Shown here one piece after another: positions 25,012 to 34,562 of a DNA stretch of 64,000 nucleotides; the stretch's first letter is position 1; every line of letters starts with the position of its first letter. The position numbers and the translations under genes are program-made. The stretch spans positions 1-64,000 of the forward strand of contig NZ_AGFR01000010.1 in assembly GCF_000231445.1 (NCBI RefSeq). Reading direction: 5' to 3'. The stretch is from Commensalibacter intestini A911. GTDB lineage: Bacteria; Pseudomonadota; Alphaproteobacteria; Acetobacterales; Acetobacteraceae. Under the pieces are notes generated by a model. The model was not told where the DNA came from and made no database searches. It worked only from the letters and a program-made list of their open reading frames with translations.

Positions 25012-26445
25012 CTAGTCTTCGTTAGAGCTCATGACGTGTTTCACGCGTGTATATTCTTCTAAACCATACATTGATAAATCTTTGCCGTAACCAGAAGATT
25101 TAAATCCACCATGAGGCATTTCAGCAGTCAAAGGAATATGGGTGTTAATCCAAACTGTTCCGAAATCTAAATCACGAGAAAGGCGCGTTGCTCTGGCATG
25201 ATTTTTTGTCCAAACACTAGAAGCCAAACCATATTCAACATCATTTGCTTTGAATACGGCGTCTGCTTCATCATCGAAACTTTGAACGGTAACGATTGGG
25301 CCAAAGATTTCACTTTGAACAACTTCATCATCTTGTTTTACATGACTGATAACGGTTGGTTCAAAATAGAAGCCTTCACGATCGCCAGCTTTTCCACCTG
25401 TTTCAACTTTTGCATGTGCAGGAAGACGTTCAATAAAGCCTTTAATACGGGACAGTTGGTTTTCGTTATTGAGAGCACCGTAAAGCGCATCACTATCATC
25501 AGGAGAACCAAATTTAATGGCTTTTGTTGCTTTGACTAAAAGGCTAAGGAATTTGTCATGTGCTGATTTTTCAACGAGAATACGCGTTGCAGCAGTACAA
25601 TCTTGGCCAGCATTAAAGAAGCCTGTGGTTGCAATATGTTCAGCAGCTTTTTCAAGATCAGCATCTGCGAATACGACAACAGGTGCTTTACCACCTAATT
25701 CTAAATGTGCACGGGTAAGGTTCGCAGCAGCAGAAGCAGCAACCGCCAAGCCAGCACGAACAGAACCTGTAATAGAGACTAATGCAGCTGTTTTATGAGA
25801 AACGATTTTTGATCCAGCATCTGCTTTACCCAAAATAACGTTAATGGCACCAACAGGGAAGAAAGGTGCAGCAATTTCTGCAAGTAACAAGGTGCTTTCT
25901 GGAGTAGTATCACTTGGTTTTAAAACCACAGTATTCCCAGCTGCAAGTGCAGGAATGATTTTCCAAATTGCCATCATCAAAGGATAGTTCCAAGGGGCAA
26001 CTTGTCCAACAACGCCTAATGGTTCACGACGAATGCTGGAGGTTAATCCATGCATATATTCGCCTGTTGATTTTCCTTCTAAACAACGAGCAGCGCCAGC
26101 AAAGAAACGAACTTGATCCGCAGAAATAGCAACTTCTTCAGAAGCAATTAATGCTTTGATTTGTCCTGTGTTACGGCTTTGTGCGTCTACTAATGCATCA
26201 CCGTTTGCTTCAATCGCATCGGCAAGTTGTAAAAGGGCTCTTTGACGTTCAGAAGGGGTGCTTCTGCCCCAAACTTTAAATGCTTCTTTTGCAGCTTTAT
26301 ACGCTGCGTCAACTTCTTCTTGGGTTGCATTTGGGGATTGAGCAATGACTTTGCCTGTTACAGGGCTGATAAGATCAAAATACTCAGAAGATTTCGCTTC
26401 AACAAATTGTCCATTAATAAAATGTTTTAGTTTTGTTACACTCAT
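25012..26445 (-). CDS. patD: Gamma-aminobutyraldehyde dehydrogenase (PatD-like)
   Basis: 477 residues, close in length to E. coli PatD (474) and sharing long patterns with it: RFFAGAARCLEG, RREPLGVVGQVAPWNYPLMMA, LELGGKAPVVVF (catalytic Glu) and NAGQDCTAATR (catalytic Cys). It oxidises 4-aminobutyraldehyde, from putrescine or spermidine, to GABA with NAD. It leads an apparent operon with the SnoaL-like gene and gabT, which would use the GABA. A 12-bp palindrome lies about 130 bases upstream. Other aldehyde substrates are possible. Confidence 0.88.
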   Translation of the reverse strand: MSVTKLKHFINGQFVEAKSSEYFDLISPVTGKVIAQSPNATQEEVDAAYKAAKEAFKVWGRSTPSERQRALLQLADAIEANGDALVDAQSRNTGQIKALIASEEVAISADQVRFFAGAARCLEGKSTGEYMHGLTSSIRREPLGVVGQVAPWNYPLMMAIWKIIPALAAGNTVVLKPSDTTPESTLLLAEIAAPFFPVGAINVILGKADAGSKIVSHKTAALVSITGSVRAGLAVAASAAANLTRAHLELGGKAPVVVFADADLEKAAEHIATTGFFNAGQDCTAATRILVEKSAHDKFLSLLVKATKAIKFGSPDDSDALYGALNNENQLSRIKGFIERLPAHAKVETGGKAGDREGFYFEPTVISHVKQDDEVVQSEIFGPIVTVQSFDDEADAVFKANDVEYGLASSVWTKNHARATRLSRDLDFGTVWINTHIPLTAEMPHGGFKSSGYGKDLSMYGLEEYTRVKHVMSSNED

Positions 26446-26855
26446 TTTGGGTTCCTTAAATTCTTCATAATCATGAAAACGGGGTTAGCTTAGCATCTGA
26501 GTAAGCTTGTCTCAAAATAAACAAATTATGATCAGTGGAGAATATCGATAAAATAAAGAGATTTTTTATAAATATGACAGCTGTCAAAATAGTTTTGAAA
26601 CAAAAAGGATGGTGAATAAATATAGATAAATAAATCACTTTTTCTTTTGAGAAAGAAATAATTTATGCAAACTATTTGCGTATTATGCTTTGTAAATATT
26701 TTAAAAGTAAAGGGATATTTTGTTATTTTTTTCTACCTATTCATCTTTAAAGTAATTATTGTTTGCAATAATATTGAAAACAATAATTTTTATAGTGACA
26801 ACGGCGTTTATAAAAATGTATAAAAAATACATCTTTAGGAAAAGGATAAAAGATT
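26446..26855. other. Divergent promoter region
   Basis: 410 AT-rich bases between the PatD-like and tehB-like genes, with no frame of note. It holds the palindrome at 26575-26586. No other structure was seen. Confidence 0.4.
26575..26586. promoter_or_regulatory. 12-bp palindrome, candidate operator
   Basis: TGACAGCTGTCA is a perfect palindrome about 130 bases upstream of the PatD-like start and 270 upstream of the tehB-like start. It could be an operator for the polyamine/GABA operon. Twelve bases also occur by chance, so support is modest. Confidence 0.35.
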
Positions 26856-27455
26856 ATGGATTCATTTAAAGATTATTTTACACAAAAATATAATTTAATG
26901 CCTCCTCATTCAGAAGTCTTGCAAGCAATGCCTCATTTAACGAAAGGCAATGCCCTTGATTTAGGGTGTGGCGGTGGCAGAAACAGCTTATGTTTAGCAC
27001 AAAATGGCTTTATTGTGGATGCTTGGGATAAAAATCGAGAGAGTATTCAAAAGCTTGATATGATTTGTAAAAATGAATCCATTAAGGATATTGCAACAAA
27101 GATTGTTGATTTAAATACGCTCGAGTTTTCAGGTCAGTATGATTTTGTTTTATCGACTGTTGTGATGATGTTTTTGAAAGCTACTTCTATTCAGAACCTT
27201 ATTAAACAAATGCAAAATTCAACAAAGGTTGGGGGATATAACCTGATCGTTGCTGCAATGGATACAGAAGATTACCCTTGTAATTTTGATTTCTTTCCCT
27301 TTACGTTTAAACCCAACGAATTATCCTCATATTATGAGAATTGGTCGATTAAAAAATACAATGAAGATACTGGTTTTTTACATAAAACCGATCAAGATGG
27401 AAATAGAATTCAGCTTCGTTTTGCTACGATCTTAGCACAAAAGACAGAAGTTTAA
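26856..27455 (+). CDS. tehB: TehB-like SAM-dependent methyltransferase
   Basis: 199 residues, the TehB size. SAM-binding motif I is [19 protein letters not shown] (about 33-51), followed by the acidic residue in VDAWDKN and motif IV in [13 protein letters not shown]. The TehB pattern is clear. TehB methylates tellurite or selenite and gives resistance when expressed; the natural role is probably broader. It is monocistronic, flanked by a long promoter region and a strong terminator. Confidence 0.82.
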   Translation: MDSFKDYFTQKYNLMPPHSEVLQAMPHLTKGNALDLGCGGGRNSLCLAQNGFIVDAWDKNRESIQKLDMICKNESIKDIATKIVDLNTLEFSGQYDFVLSTVVMMFLKATSIQNLIKQMQNSTKVGGYNLIVAAMDTEDYPCNFDFFPFTFKPNELSSYYENWSIKKYNEDTGFLHKTDQDGNRIQLRFATILAQKTEV

Positions 27456-27508
27456 TAAAGCTGTAAAAGCTTTAAATGCACTTTATAGAATGTGGTATTC
27501 TAAGAGAT

Positions 27509-27546
27509 AAAAGGCAGTCATTGTTAAAAAATGACTGCCTTTTATT
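27509..27546. terminator. Bidirectional terminator of tehB and the triheme cytochrome gene
   Basis: A 13-bp perfect stem (27509-27521 with 27531-27543) with a nine-base loop and T runs on both sides lies between convergent genes. Confidence 0.9.
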
Positions 27547-28752
27547 TTACTCGCTTTGTTTAATAATTTCTTTTGTTTTCTTTATATCGTTAGGCGTAAT
27601 CTCTGCGGCATGATTTCCCCAGTTTGAACGGATATAGTTCAAAACGTCAGCCGTATCTTGATCGGTTAAAACCCACCCATAACCAGGCATTGCATAAGGT
27701 AAATGATTTTGAGTTACAGGTGTTTTTCCACCATCTAATACAATACGAATTAACGTTAATGGGTCTGCACTATTGACGGTTAAATTATCTTTTAATGGAG
27801 GAATAACATGGTTATTGCCTTGGCCATCAGTTCCATGGCACGTAGAGCAATAGCGCATATACATAAACTCACCATTTCGTGCTTTAGCTAATTTAGGATC
27901 TTCTTGGGGCGGAGGGGGGGCTTTATGGGTGCCATCAATATCGGTGAGGTAAGTTGCAATCGCATCAAGATCTTGATCTGTTAAATATTGGGTGCTTTCA
28001 CTAACAACTTCATCCATAGGCCCAGCAATGGCTTTATGCTCACTGCGCCCCTTTTTCAATAAATCAACAATTTCTTGTTTTGCAAAAGGTGGATTGCGTA
28101 GAGAAGGGGCATACCAACCAGCGAGCTGGCCGCCAGTTAAGTAACTTTTCTTGGTTTCATCAAAGCTTTTTTCTTGCATTCCATAACCACGAGGTGTGTG
28201 GCATGTTCCACAATGGCCAGGGCCTTGCACTAGGTAAGCACCACGGTTCCATTGAGCACTTTGATCAGCTCTGGGTTTAAAGCGTTTATTTTCTGTATAC
28301 ATGATATTCCATACGCCAAGAGGCCAACGCATGGATAAAGGCCAAGAAATATCAGAAGGACGATTAGCAACAGCTTGAGGTTTCACGTCTTGCATTAAAT
28401 AGCTGTAAAGTGCGTGCATGTCCTCGTCAGTTAATTTGACGTAAGAAGGATAAGGCATGGCAGGATATAAACGATGGCCATCTTTGGCAACGCCTTTACG
28501 AACAGCGCGAACGAAATCGTTATAACTCCAACTCCCAATACCATACGTTTTATCAGGCGTAATATTGGTAGAGTAAATATGACCAAAAGGTGTAGGAAAA
28601 CGAACCCCGCCAGCGAGGTCTTTACCATTTGGAGCTGTATGACAAGCGGCACAATCACTGGCGCGGAAAATATATTCCCCCCGAGATACAGTTGGATCAG
28701 CGTGTGCGATGCTGGGTAATGCCATCAAAAATAATATAGAGAAGCGTTTCAT
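27547..28752 (-). CDS. Triheme cytochrome c subunit of a periplasmic dehydrogenase
   Basis: 401 residues. A signal peptide (cleavage near IAHA-D) is followed by three heme c sites: CAACH (34-38), CGTCH (181-185) and CSTCH (302-306). This is the layout of the cytochrome subunits of acetic acid bacterial membrane dehydrogenases (alcohol, gluconate, fructose, sorbitol), which pass electrons to ubiquinone. Here it follows a Tat-exported flavoprotein by two bases, so it is that enzyme's electron acceptor. The complex should sit on the outer face of the inner membrane. Confidence 0.9.
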   Translation of the reverse strand: MKRFSILFLMALPSIAHADPTVSRGEYIFRASDCAACHTAPNGKDLAGGVRFPTPFGHIYSTNITPDKTYGIGSWSYNDFVRAVRKGVAKDGHRLYPAMPYPSYVKLTDEDMHALYSYLMQDVKPQAVANRPSDISWPLSMRWPLGVWNIMYTENKRFKPRADQSAQWNRGAYLVQGPGHCGTCHTPRGYGMQEKSFDETKKSYLTGGQLAGWYAPSLRNPPFAKQEIVDLLKKGRSEHKAIAGPMDEVVSESTQYLTDQDLDAIATYLTDIDGTHKAPPPPQEDPKLAKARNGEFMYMRYCSTCHGTDGQGNNHVIPPLKDNLTVNSADPLTLIRIVLDGGKTPVTQNHLPYAMPGYGWVLTDQDTADVLNYIRSNWGNHAAEITPNDIKKTKEIIKQSE

Positions 28753-28754
28753 GA

Positions 28755-30647
28755 TTACCCTTTCATCTTATGGAGTTCATTGACAGCACGCCATCCTTGA
28801 TCAATGGCAGCATGTGCATAAGGTGCCCAGTCAGAATCAGAATTAGCGATGGTAATTTTTCCAACAGGTTGACGTGCGGTTTCGATAATTTTTTGTGCGC
28901 TATCCTCGCTATCTTCTGATAACCCACTATAGGTATAAGAATATCCATGTGCCCAACGATTAACAGTAATGGCTTGAATATCTTTTTGGTTATCAAAGCC
29001 AGCATCTCCAAACATCCCTTGTAATTGGTCACGGACCATTTGTTCATGTACCTCAAATGGTGTGCCGAGTAAGAATGCACGTCCTTTTCGAGATTGCTCA
29101 CGAATACTGAGCCCACTGCCAGGGAAGGTTGGAACATAAACCATATGTAGACAAATCGGCTTTTTAGGGTCTCTTGGGTGCTTGTAATCGCCCATATCGA
29201 CAGGATAATCGAGTTTGACACGACTATAAGGCGCAGCAGGAGCGTAAATTTCATGCACACCTTTTTTGATAAAAGGTTCCCAATTATTAACGATTACCTT
29301 CGTATAAACTAACGGTGCTTTAACATTTTGTTTTAAAGCTTCTTTTTGTGCTTCTGGCATTTCTGGAACAATATAAGGGATCATCATATTATATCCAGCC
29401 ATCACGACTTGGCCAGCTTTGACTTTGTTTAATTTGCCTTCTTTTAAATAGATGACTTCCACACCATCATCCACATTGGCAGCATGAACACCAGTGCTGC
29501 TTAAACGTATTTTAACGGGATTTTCTGGCTTATCGAGTTGGCTATAATCAAATTTAGCGGTAACGATGCTTTCCATTGTATCACCAGGAGCAATCGCAGG
29601 TACTAAGTGGCGCACAATAGAGCGTGCCAGTCCAGCATTGCCATCTGGAAAGTGATAGATATAAGGATCGTCTAAATCAGCAAGATCGTCGGCATCCATT
29701 GGAGGTAAGTTCATACCCTCAAAGCCTGGAAGTGCGCAGAGGCGAGCATCACTACAAGAAACACCATCAATTCCAATGGCTTGGAAATCATTCGTTCTTT
29801 GTTGGAAGTAACGAATAGCACTATCGTTTAACTTCACTTTATCTTTTAAAAATTGCGTATAGCTATGTTTATCTAACCAAGCGGATTTTTCATCGGTGCT
29901 CATTCCTGCTAAATAATCTTTGTTTTCAGTATGCAGCGTAATCAGAGCTTGGCGATCTTCTTCGCTTAGTGGAAAGTCATTGATAAACTCAACAATATTA
30001 CGTCCATTTAAACGGTTAGGCGGAATATCATCAGAAACTGCACGTCCAGGATCTCCGCTAACGATTTTATTGATACCAAAATTTTGTTTATCAAAATAAA
30101 CACCACGGCTAAGGTTTAAATCTGGATAAAAGGTGGTGTCAAAGTCTTTGGCCATAACATCAACATTGATATTGAGTTCTTTGATTAAATCTTTGACGGT
30201 TTGGCTGAAATTATGTTCAGGAGATTGAAAGGATTCACTGCCACCATAACCAAGGATCATGCGATCAGCAGTATGAAACTCATTTCTTTTTGCGTGACCA
30301 CCAAAATCATCATGATTATCAATGATTAAGATTTTACTATTTTTGCCTTGCAGTTGTTGCCAGAAATAAGCAGAGGCAAGGCCACTAAGGCCACCACCAA
30401 CAATGACAAGATCATAATTTTCTTCAATGGGCAGATTTTTGGGATCAAACTTCTTACCCTCACGTGCCAATGCGTGGGCTCCTTCAAAAGAGCCAGGATG
30501 GTTGCCACGTAATCCCGTGAGTGTAGGGGGATAATAAAGCGTTTGCGTAGCCGTTCGTTCGGATGCTTTTAGTATTTGAGTAGGAGCCATTCCTGCAACA
30601 ATACTAATCGCCACACCATTTAAAAAATCACGTCTTGTGACCGTCAT
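28755..30647 (-). CDS. Tat-exported FAD oxidoreductase, SpdH-like
   Basis: 630 residues. A twin-arginine signal, TRRDFLNGVAISIVAG (about 4-19), shows export of a folded, cofactor-loaded protein. An FAD-binding Rossmann motif, VIVGGGLSGLASAY (81-94), follows, and the domain order resembles spermidine dehydrogenase (SpdH). Its start and the triheme cytochrome gene two bases downstream form one operon. With the PatD-like and GabT genes close by, a polyamine such as spermidine is a sensible substrate, releasing 4-aminobutyraldehyde. Other amine or polyol substrates are possible, so no symbol is given. Confidence 0.78.
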   Translation of the reverse strand: MTVTRRDFLNGVAISIVAGMAPTQILKASERTATQTLYYPPTLTGLRGNHPGSFEGAHALAREGKKFDPKNLPIEENYDLVIVGGGLSGLASAYFWQQLQGKNSKILIIDNHDDFGGHAKRNEFHTADRMILGYGGSESFQSPEHNFSQTVKDLIKELNINVDVMAKDFDTTFYPDLNLSRGVYFDKQNFGINKIVSGDPGRAVSDDIPPNRLNGRNIVEFINDFPLSEEDRQALITLHTENKDYLAGMSTDEKSAWLDKHSYTQFLKDKVKLNDSAIRYFQQRTNDFQAIGIDGVSCSDARLCALPGFEGMNLPPMDADDLADLDDPYIYHFPDGNAGLARSIVRHLVPAIAPGDTMESIVTAKFDYSQLDKPENPVKIRLSSTGVHAANVDDGVEVIYLKEGKLNKVKAGQVVMAGYNMMIPYIVPEMPEAQKEALKQNVKAPLVYTKVIVNNWEPFIKKGVHEIYAPAAPYSRVKLDYPVDMGDYKHPRDPKKPICLHMVYVPTFPGSGLSIREQSRKGRAFLLGTPFEVHEQMVRDQLQGMFGDAGFDNQKDIQAITVNRWAHGYSYTYSGLSEDSEDSAQKIIETARQPVGKITIANSDSDWAPYAHAAIDQGWRAVNELHKMKG

Positions 30648-30811
30648 AGATAAAGCCTTGTCGATATTATAAGTTCACTTTTTATATCATAAATATACGT
30701 ATATTTAAAAATAAACAATTGATGAGGTTAATATTGGCAAGGTTAGAGGTCGTTTTAGTTGTTAAATAAACGATATATTACGTAACTTATTAAAAGATAA
30801 TGGATGTGATA

Positions 30812-31130
30812 TCATTCGTCACTTAATTGGATCTTAAGATAAACGGCGCCATCATTTTGTTTAGTTAATTGATATGGAATCAGTGTCATTCGTTAACATG
30901 GTTGTTGCTTTATACCGCTTCTTGGTAGAAGAAGAGCTGACTTTTTGGATATTTTTTAAGTTTACAGAAGAAAATCCTAAATTATGCATCAGCGGAATTC
31001 GATTAAATGTACGTAGCGTTAATTCTTGAGTAAAAGGCGTATCGCAATTTGGGATACCATTGGTCGTAGATGTTGGAGGTCCAATAATGATAAAAATCAT
31101 TATAATTTTGACTAATTCCTTGCGATCCAT
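30812..31130 (-). pseudogene. Frameshifted small exported protein gene
   Basis: From ATG 31130 an 89-codon frame encodes a hydrophobic start (KIIMIFIIIGPP) and then PNCDTPFTQELTLRTFNRIPL...KKRYKATTMLTND before a stop at 30861-30863. In another frame the sequence continues at once as IPYQLTKQNDGAVYLKIQLS and stops at 30812-30814. That gives the natural C-terminus of a small exported protein of about 105 residues. A single-base change near 30870-30890 separates the two. The family is known to me only as a recurring small exported protein of acetic acid bacteria. Function unknown; sequencing error is possible. Confidence 0.55.
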
Positions 31131-31505
31131 TCATAAAAAGGATTTTTTTGTAAAAATGATTAGGGTGATCATAATGTGGACATATCTTAGAAACAGATGA
31201 AATCTCTTTGTGGCATGTTTTACAGTCAATTATTTGAATTGTTTGAAACTATTTATTCGATAAGCATTTAACGATGAAAAATATAGGGCGGAAATAGAAA
31301 CGTCAATAATACTCAGGTTGAGTTTCTATTTTTTGTTTAACTGCTGAATAAGTTGTAAAACGTGATAAAACACATAAAACAAAGCTAATTAAAAGAGCTT
31401 CGTTTTGAGAGTAACAATAGTTTATGTGTTTTATCTTTTAAATAAAATTAATTACTTGAGGTAAAGTATTTCATCAAAAAAGCTTATCTCAAGTAAAGTT
31501 ATCAA
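31131..31505. other. Intergenic with large hairpins
   Basis: 375 bases with no frame. It holds the long inverted repeat at 31364-31435. A weaker inverted repeat near 31450-31495 (TTACTTGAG and CTCAAGTAA arms) lies just after the glycosyltransferase stop and may be its terminator. Confidence 0.45.
31364..31435. repeat. Long inverted repeat with nested stem
   Basis: Perfect 15-base arms, GATAAAACACATAAA (31364-31378) and TTTATGTGTTTTATC (31421-31435), are separated by 42 bases that contain a second pairing (AAGCT with AGCTT, flanked by AAAAC/GTTTT). On the plus strand T-rich sequence follows. It could be a terminator, the folded core of a small RNA, or a trace of a mobile element. No gene on the plus strand runs into it. 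Confidence 0.6.
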
Positions 31506-33461
31506 TTATAATCTATTTCTTGCAAACAAGTATAATCTATACATGATGTTTCTGCGTTTAGTACCTAATGGTAGAAAACGGTTAACAAATGGTTTTAGAA
31601 CTTGTCTGATCGTCATGGTTTGGTTGACATATATTTGCTCCACTCTATGTTCTACATTTTGTGTTACTTGTTCTGAAGCTGAGACTCTATAGTTACGCCA
31701 AGGTGTATTACGAAGGTAATAGAAAAATATTGAGGCAAAATCAGCTGTTGGATCTTTCCATGGTTTTTGATCTCCTGCAAAATGGATAACCCAAGGATCT
31801 TTTCTTGCATTAAAATAATTTTCCATAATCGTTACAGGAAGTTTTTTAAAAAATGAATCAACATTTCCGTTACCATGTAATACATTCCAATGTGTATCAA
31901 GATAAAAAATATCACCTTCAAAATGTTTATTTAAAAGGTCTTGATCGAGGAACCAGTAGCTTGCGTTACACATATCTTTTAAAATATCTTGATCTTTAGC
32001 AGTTTTTCTGATTTTTTCTGTGTTTAATATCAAAACGCCTGCTTGGACATAGTCTTGAGGATTTTTCAAACCTAGATATTGTTTTAAATAGTCGCCTGCG
32101 GTAAACGATCCACAAACATCTCTACACATAATTTTATGTTTGACGAAACCACTCATTACATAGTCTTTAACAGCAGCGACAGATTTCCCTTTCATATCGA
32201 TATCAAATAATTCTTGCATATCTTTATTGACGACCATATCAGCATCTAAATAAATTACTTTATTATATTGAGGAAGAATGGTCGGAATTAAAATGCGGTA
32301 ATATGTTTCTTTAGAAAAATGAGAGTGAAGGTTTAGGTCTTTATTTTCAAAATATTGATCGACATTGATAATATTCAATCTGAAATTTTTTAGATTTCTA
32401 AACATAAATCTAAAATTTAATTTAGTATTTTCAGATAAGGCACCTTCAATAATATAATAATCATAAAAACAATTCGGATCGCTATTTTCAATTACTGACT
32501 GAGCTAGTGCTGCACCTGTGATTGCATAATTTTCGTTAAATGCAGTAACAATTGGAACTACTTTTTTATATTTTTTTTGGTTATTATCAAGAGGAATGAC
32601 TTGTGTGCTAATAGAAGCTGTATTTTGTTTAGAGGACAAAGAGTAAGCTCCTGTATGTGTATTATTTACAAATGTTCTACGGCACTCTACAATATTTAAC
32701 TTTTGAGTGGCTCGTAATTGTGTAACATATATTCCTAATAACCATTCTGAAATATAGCCAAATACCCTGTATTCTTGGACATCTCGATCATCCAAGTTAA
32801 TTCTTTTTTCAAGTTCAAATAAAATATCAAATAACCAAGCACTATAATGTTCAAAAATTTTACGTTTCATAATGAACATGTTGGTATAATATCCATGCGT
32901 GGAGATATTATAATTTGTTATAGAGTCAGTATACTCTGGATATTTTTCTTTTAAAATGTCAAGGCATGTATAGTAATCATTAATATCTAAACTTTGGCCT
33001 TGTTTATATTGATCTAAATTATTTTTAGCATATAAATTTCTTACATCCCATTTTTCTGGGGTAACAATATCAATATCTTTCAGGAATTGTTCTAAATATT
33101 GATCAGAATAACCAATATCTTCTAGGTATTGTTCGTTAATTTTATTTGCATTTACAACGCCATACATGTCGCTTTTTGTTGTGTTTTGTGGGTTGAACAC
33201 AAAGTGACGTCTATAATGGCAAAAGCCAATATAATCGCTAGTTAAATCATTTTTCCATGCCCAGTATTGTGCTGTGAGTTCGCAAAAACTTTTATTCTTT
33301 ATGGAAATGTTCTCTCCAGTAGCATCATTTAACTCTGTTGGAAACAAAGGTGAGCTATATACCGTACCAACTTGAATAGGTTTAAAATAATCTGTTTTAA
33401 TCAAATCACATTTATTGTGATACGAAACGTAGAGAGATATTTTTTTCATTTTTTTATTCAT
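31506..33461 (-). CDS. DUF4422-GT8 two-domain glycosyltransferase
   Basis: 651 residues. The N-terminal part (about 7-230) has the DUF4422 pattern: SYHNKCDLIKTDYFKPIQVG, FCELTAQYWAWKN and DYIGFCHYRRHF. The C-terminal part (about 300-600) is a family 8 glycosyltransferase with YRILIPTIL, KVIYLDADMVV (DxD) and the HFAGDQKPW closing motif. The two are joined in one chain. It probably adds sugars to a surface polysaccharide, lipopolysaccharide or glycoprotein in the cytoplasm. A GT2 gene lies just upstream in the same direction. The region is very AT-rich, which suggests transfer or relaxed selection. Confidence 0.88.
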   Translation of the reverse strand: MNKKMKKISLYVSYHNKCDLIKTDYFKPIQVGTVYSSPLFPTELNDATGENISIKNKSFCELTAQYWAWKNDLTSDYIGFCHYRRHFVFNPQNTTKSDMYGVVNANKINEQYLEDIGYSDQYLEQFLKDIDIVTPEKWDVRNLYAKNNLDQYKQGQSLDINDYYTCLDILKEKYPEYTDSITNYNISTHGYYTNMFIMKRKIFEHYSAWLFDILFELEKRINLDDRDVQEYRVFGYISEWLLGIYVTQLRATQKLNIVECRRTFVNNTHTGAYSLSSKQNTASISTQVIPLDNNQKKYKKVVPIVTAFNENYAITGAALAQSVIENSDPNCFYDYYIIEGALSENTKLNFRFMFRNLKNFRLNIINVDQYFENKDLNLHSHFSKETYYRILIPTILPQYNKVIYLDADMVVNKDMQELFDIDMKGKSVAAVKDYVMSGFVKHKIMCRDVCGSFTAGDYLKQYLGLKNPQDYVQAGVLILNTEKIRKTAKDQDILKDMCNASYWFLDQDLLNKHFEGDIFYLDTHWNVLHGNGNVDSFFKKLPVTIMENYFNARKDPWVIHFAGDQKPWKDPTADFASIFFYYLRNTPWRNYRVSASEQVTQNVEHRVEQIYVNQTMTIRQVLKPFVNRFLPLGTKRRNIMYRLYLFARNRL

Positions 33462-33525
33462 ACTGTTGATGTCAATAACCGCATATATTTATCAGTTCAT
33501 ATTTTATTAGTAAATTAATAATTGA

Positions 33526-34413
33526 TTATTTATCGACATTTTCATTCTTACAAAGAAAACCATCCTTAATTCCTTTAAGTGCATGTATAATAGAATGTAT
33601 ATTTCTACCTTTCACAATACACAAAATTAATATGTACATTGCTCGTAAATAGATTGTTGATTTTGAAAAGGGAGAATATTGATATTGTCGTAGAGATAAA
33701 AGATTTCTTATTAAATAATATATTTTTTTATTTTGATAAATATTTGTATCTATTATTGTATCGTGAATAAATAATAAATTTGGATCAAAAAGAATTTGAT
33801 AGCCAGATTTTGTTAAATAATAAGAAAATAAAAGATCATCGAAATAAAGAAATAGTTTTTCATCAATATGATCCGCGTAATGACGAATGATGTCTTGATG
33901 TAAAATAGCCCCAACAAAAGAGAAGGTTTTTACATTTTCTTGTTTATTAAAATTTGGAAGGAATTTGTTATTGTTGATACTGTACAAAAAAGTTTCATAG
34001 GTACTATATGGAATTTTTTTATAAGGTATATTCATTTTACAGATTTTACCGGAAGGTAATAAAACTTTACTGCAAAAAATTTGATAGTCTTTTTTTTCAA
34101 TATGTTCAAATTGATTTAAAAGATTAGCACTAGGATATGCATCATCATCATAGAAGAATATCCATTCAGTGTCTAAATTTTTGCTAATATATTGTGCACC
34201 ATATTTAAACCCGCCAGCACCTCCAAGATTTTGTTTCATGGTGATGACATGTAATCGAGGGTCTTTTTGTTCACTTAACCATTGTGCCGTATCATCTAGA
34301 GAGGCATTATTAATTATCACAACATTATCGAATGATAAAAGCAATGTTGCCTTTAAACAGTTTTTTAATTTTGATAACCGATTGTAAGTAACAATTAATG
34401 CCACAGATTTCAT
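33526..34413 (-). CDS. Family 2 glycosyltransferase
   Basis: 295 residues from ATG 34413; the frame opens five codons earlier at a TTG. GT-A fold of family 2: ALIVTYNRLSKLKNCL at the N-terminus, NNASLDDT, NLGGAGGFKYG and the metal-binding DDDAYPS. The pattern GAGGF and the F-FDD-L-FSYYL-KSGY stretch match galactofuranosyl/rhamnosyl-type transferases. It acts in the cytoplasm on surface glycans. It lies 64 bases upstream of the DUF4422-GT8 gene and probably shares its transcript. Confidence 0.87.
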   Translation of the reverse strand: MKSVALIVTYNRLSKLKNCLKATLLLSFDNVVIINNASLDDTAQWLSEQKDPRLHVITMKQNLGGAGGFKYGAQYISKNLDTEWIFFYDDDAYPSANLLNQFEHIEKKDYQIFCSKVLLPSGKICKMNIPYKKIPYSTYETFLYSINNNKFLPNFNKQENVKTFSFVGAILHQDIIRHYADHIDEKLFLYFDDLLFSYYLTKSGYQILFDPNLLFIHDTIIDTNIYQNKKIYYLIRNLLSLRQYQYSPFSKSTIYLRAMYILILCIVKGRNIHSIIHALKGIKDGFLCKNENVDK

Positions 34414-34490
34414 AGAATTAAGAACCAATAATCTTTCAATACATATAGTTTAGACAATTTTCCTAAATTATAAAACGAATATAGAATATA

Positions 34491-34529
34491 TAAAATAAGC
34501 TAAGGTAATGTTACTACCTTAGCTTATTT
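34491..34529 (-). terminator. Terminator of the ProP-like gene
   Basis: A 15-bp perfect stem (34493-34507 with 34515-34529) with a seven-base loop and a T run on the minus strand, starting 34 bases past the transporter's stop. Confidence 0.85.
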
Positions 34530-34562
34530 GTATCATTGTATTACTCTTTTGAAAAGTTAGTT

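Noticed and set aside
25198-25798. Plus-strand frames opposite the PatD-like gene
   Set aside because: They lie fully inside a well supported gene on the other strand, have no ribosome site and no recognisable motif.
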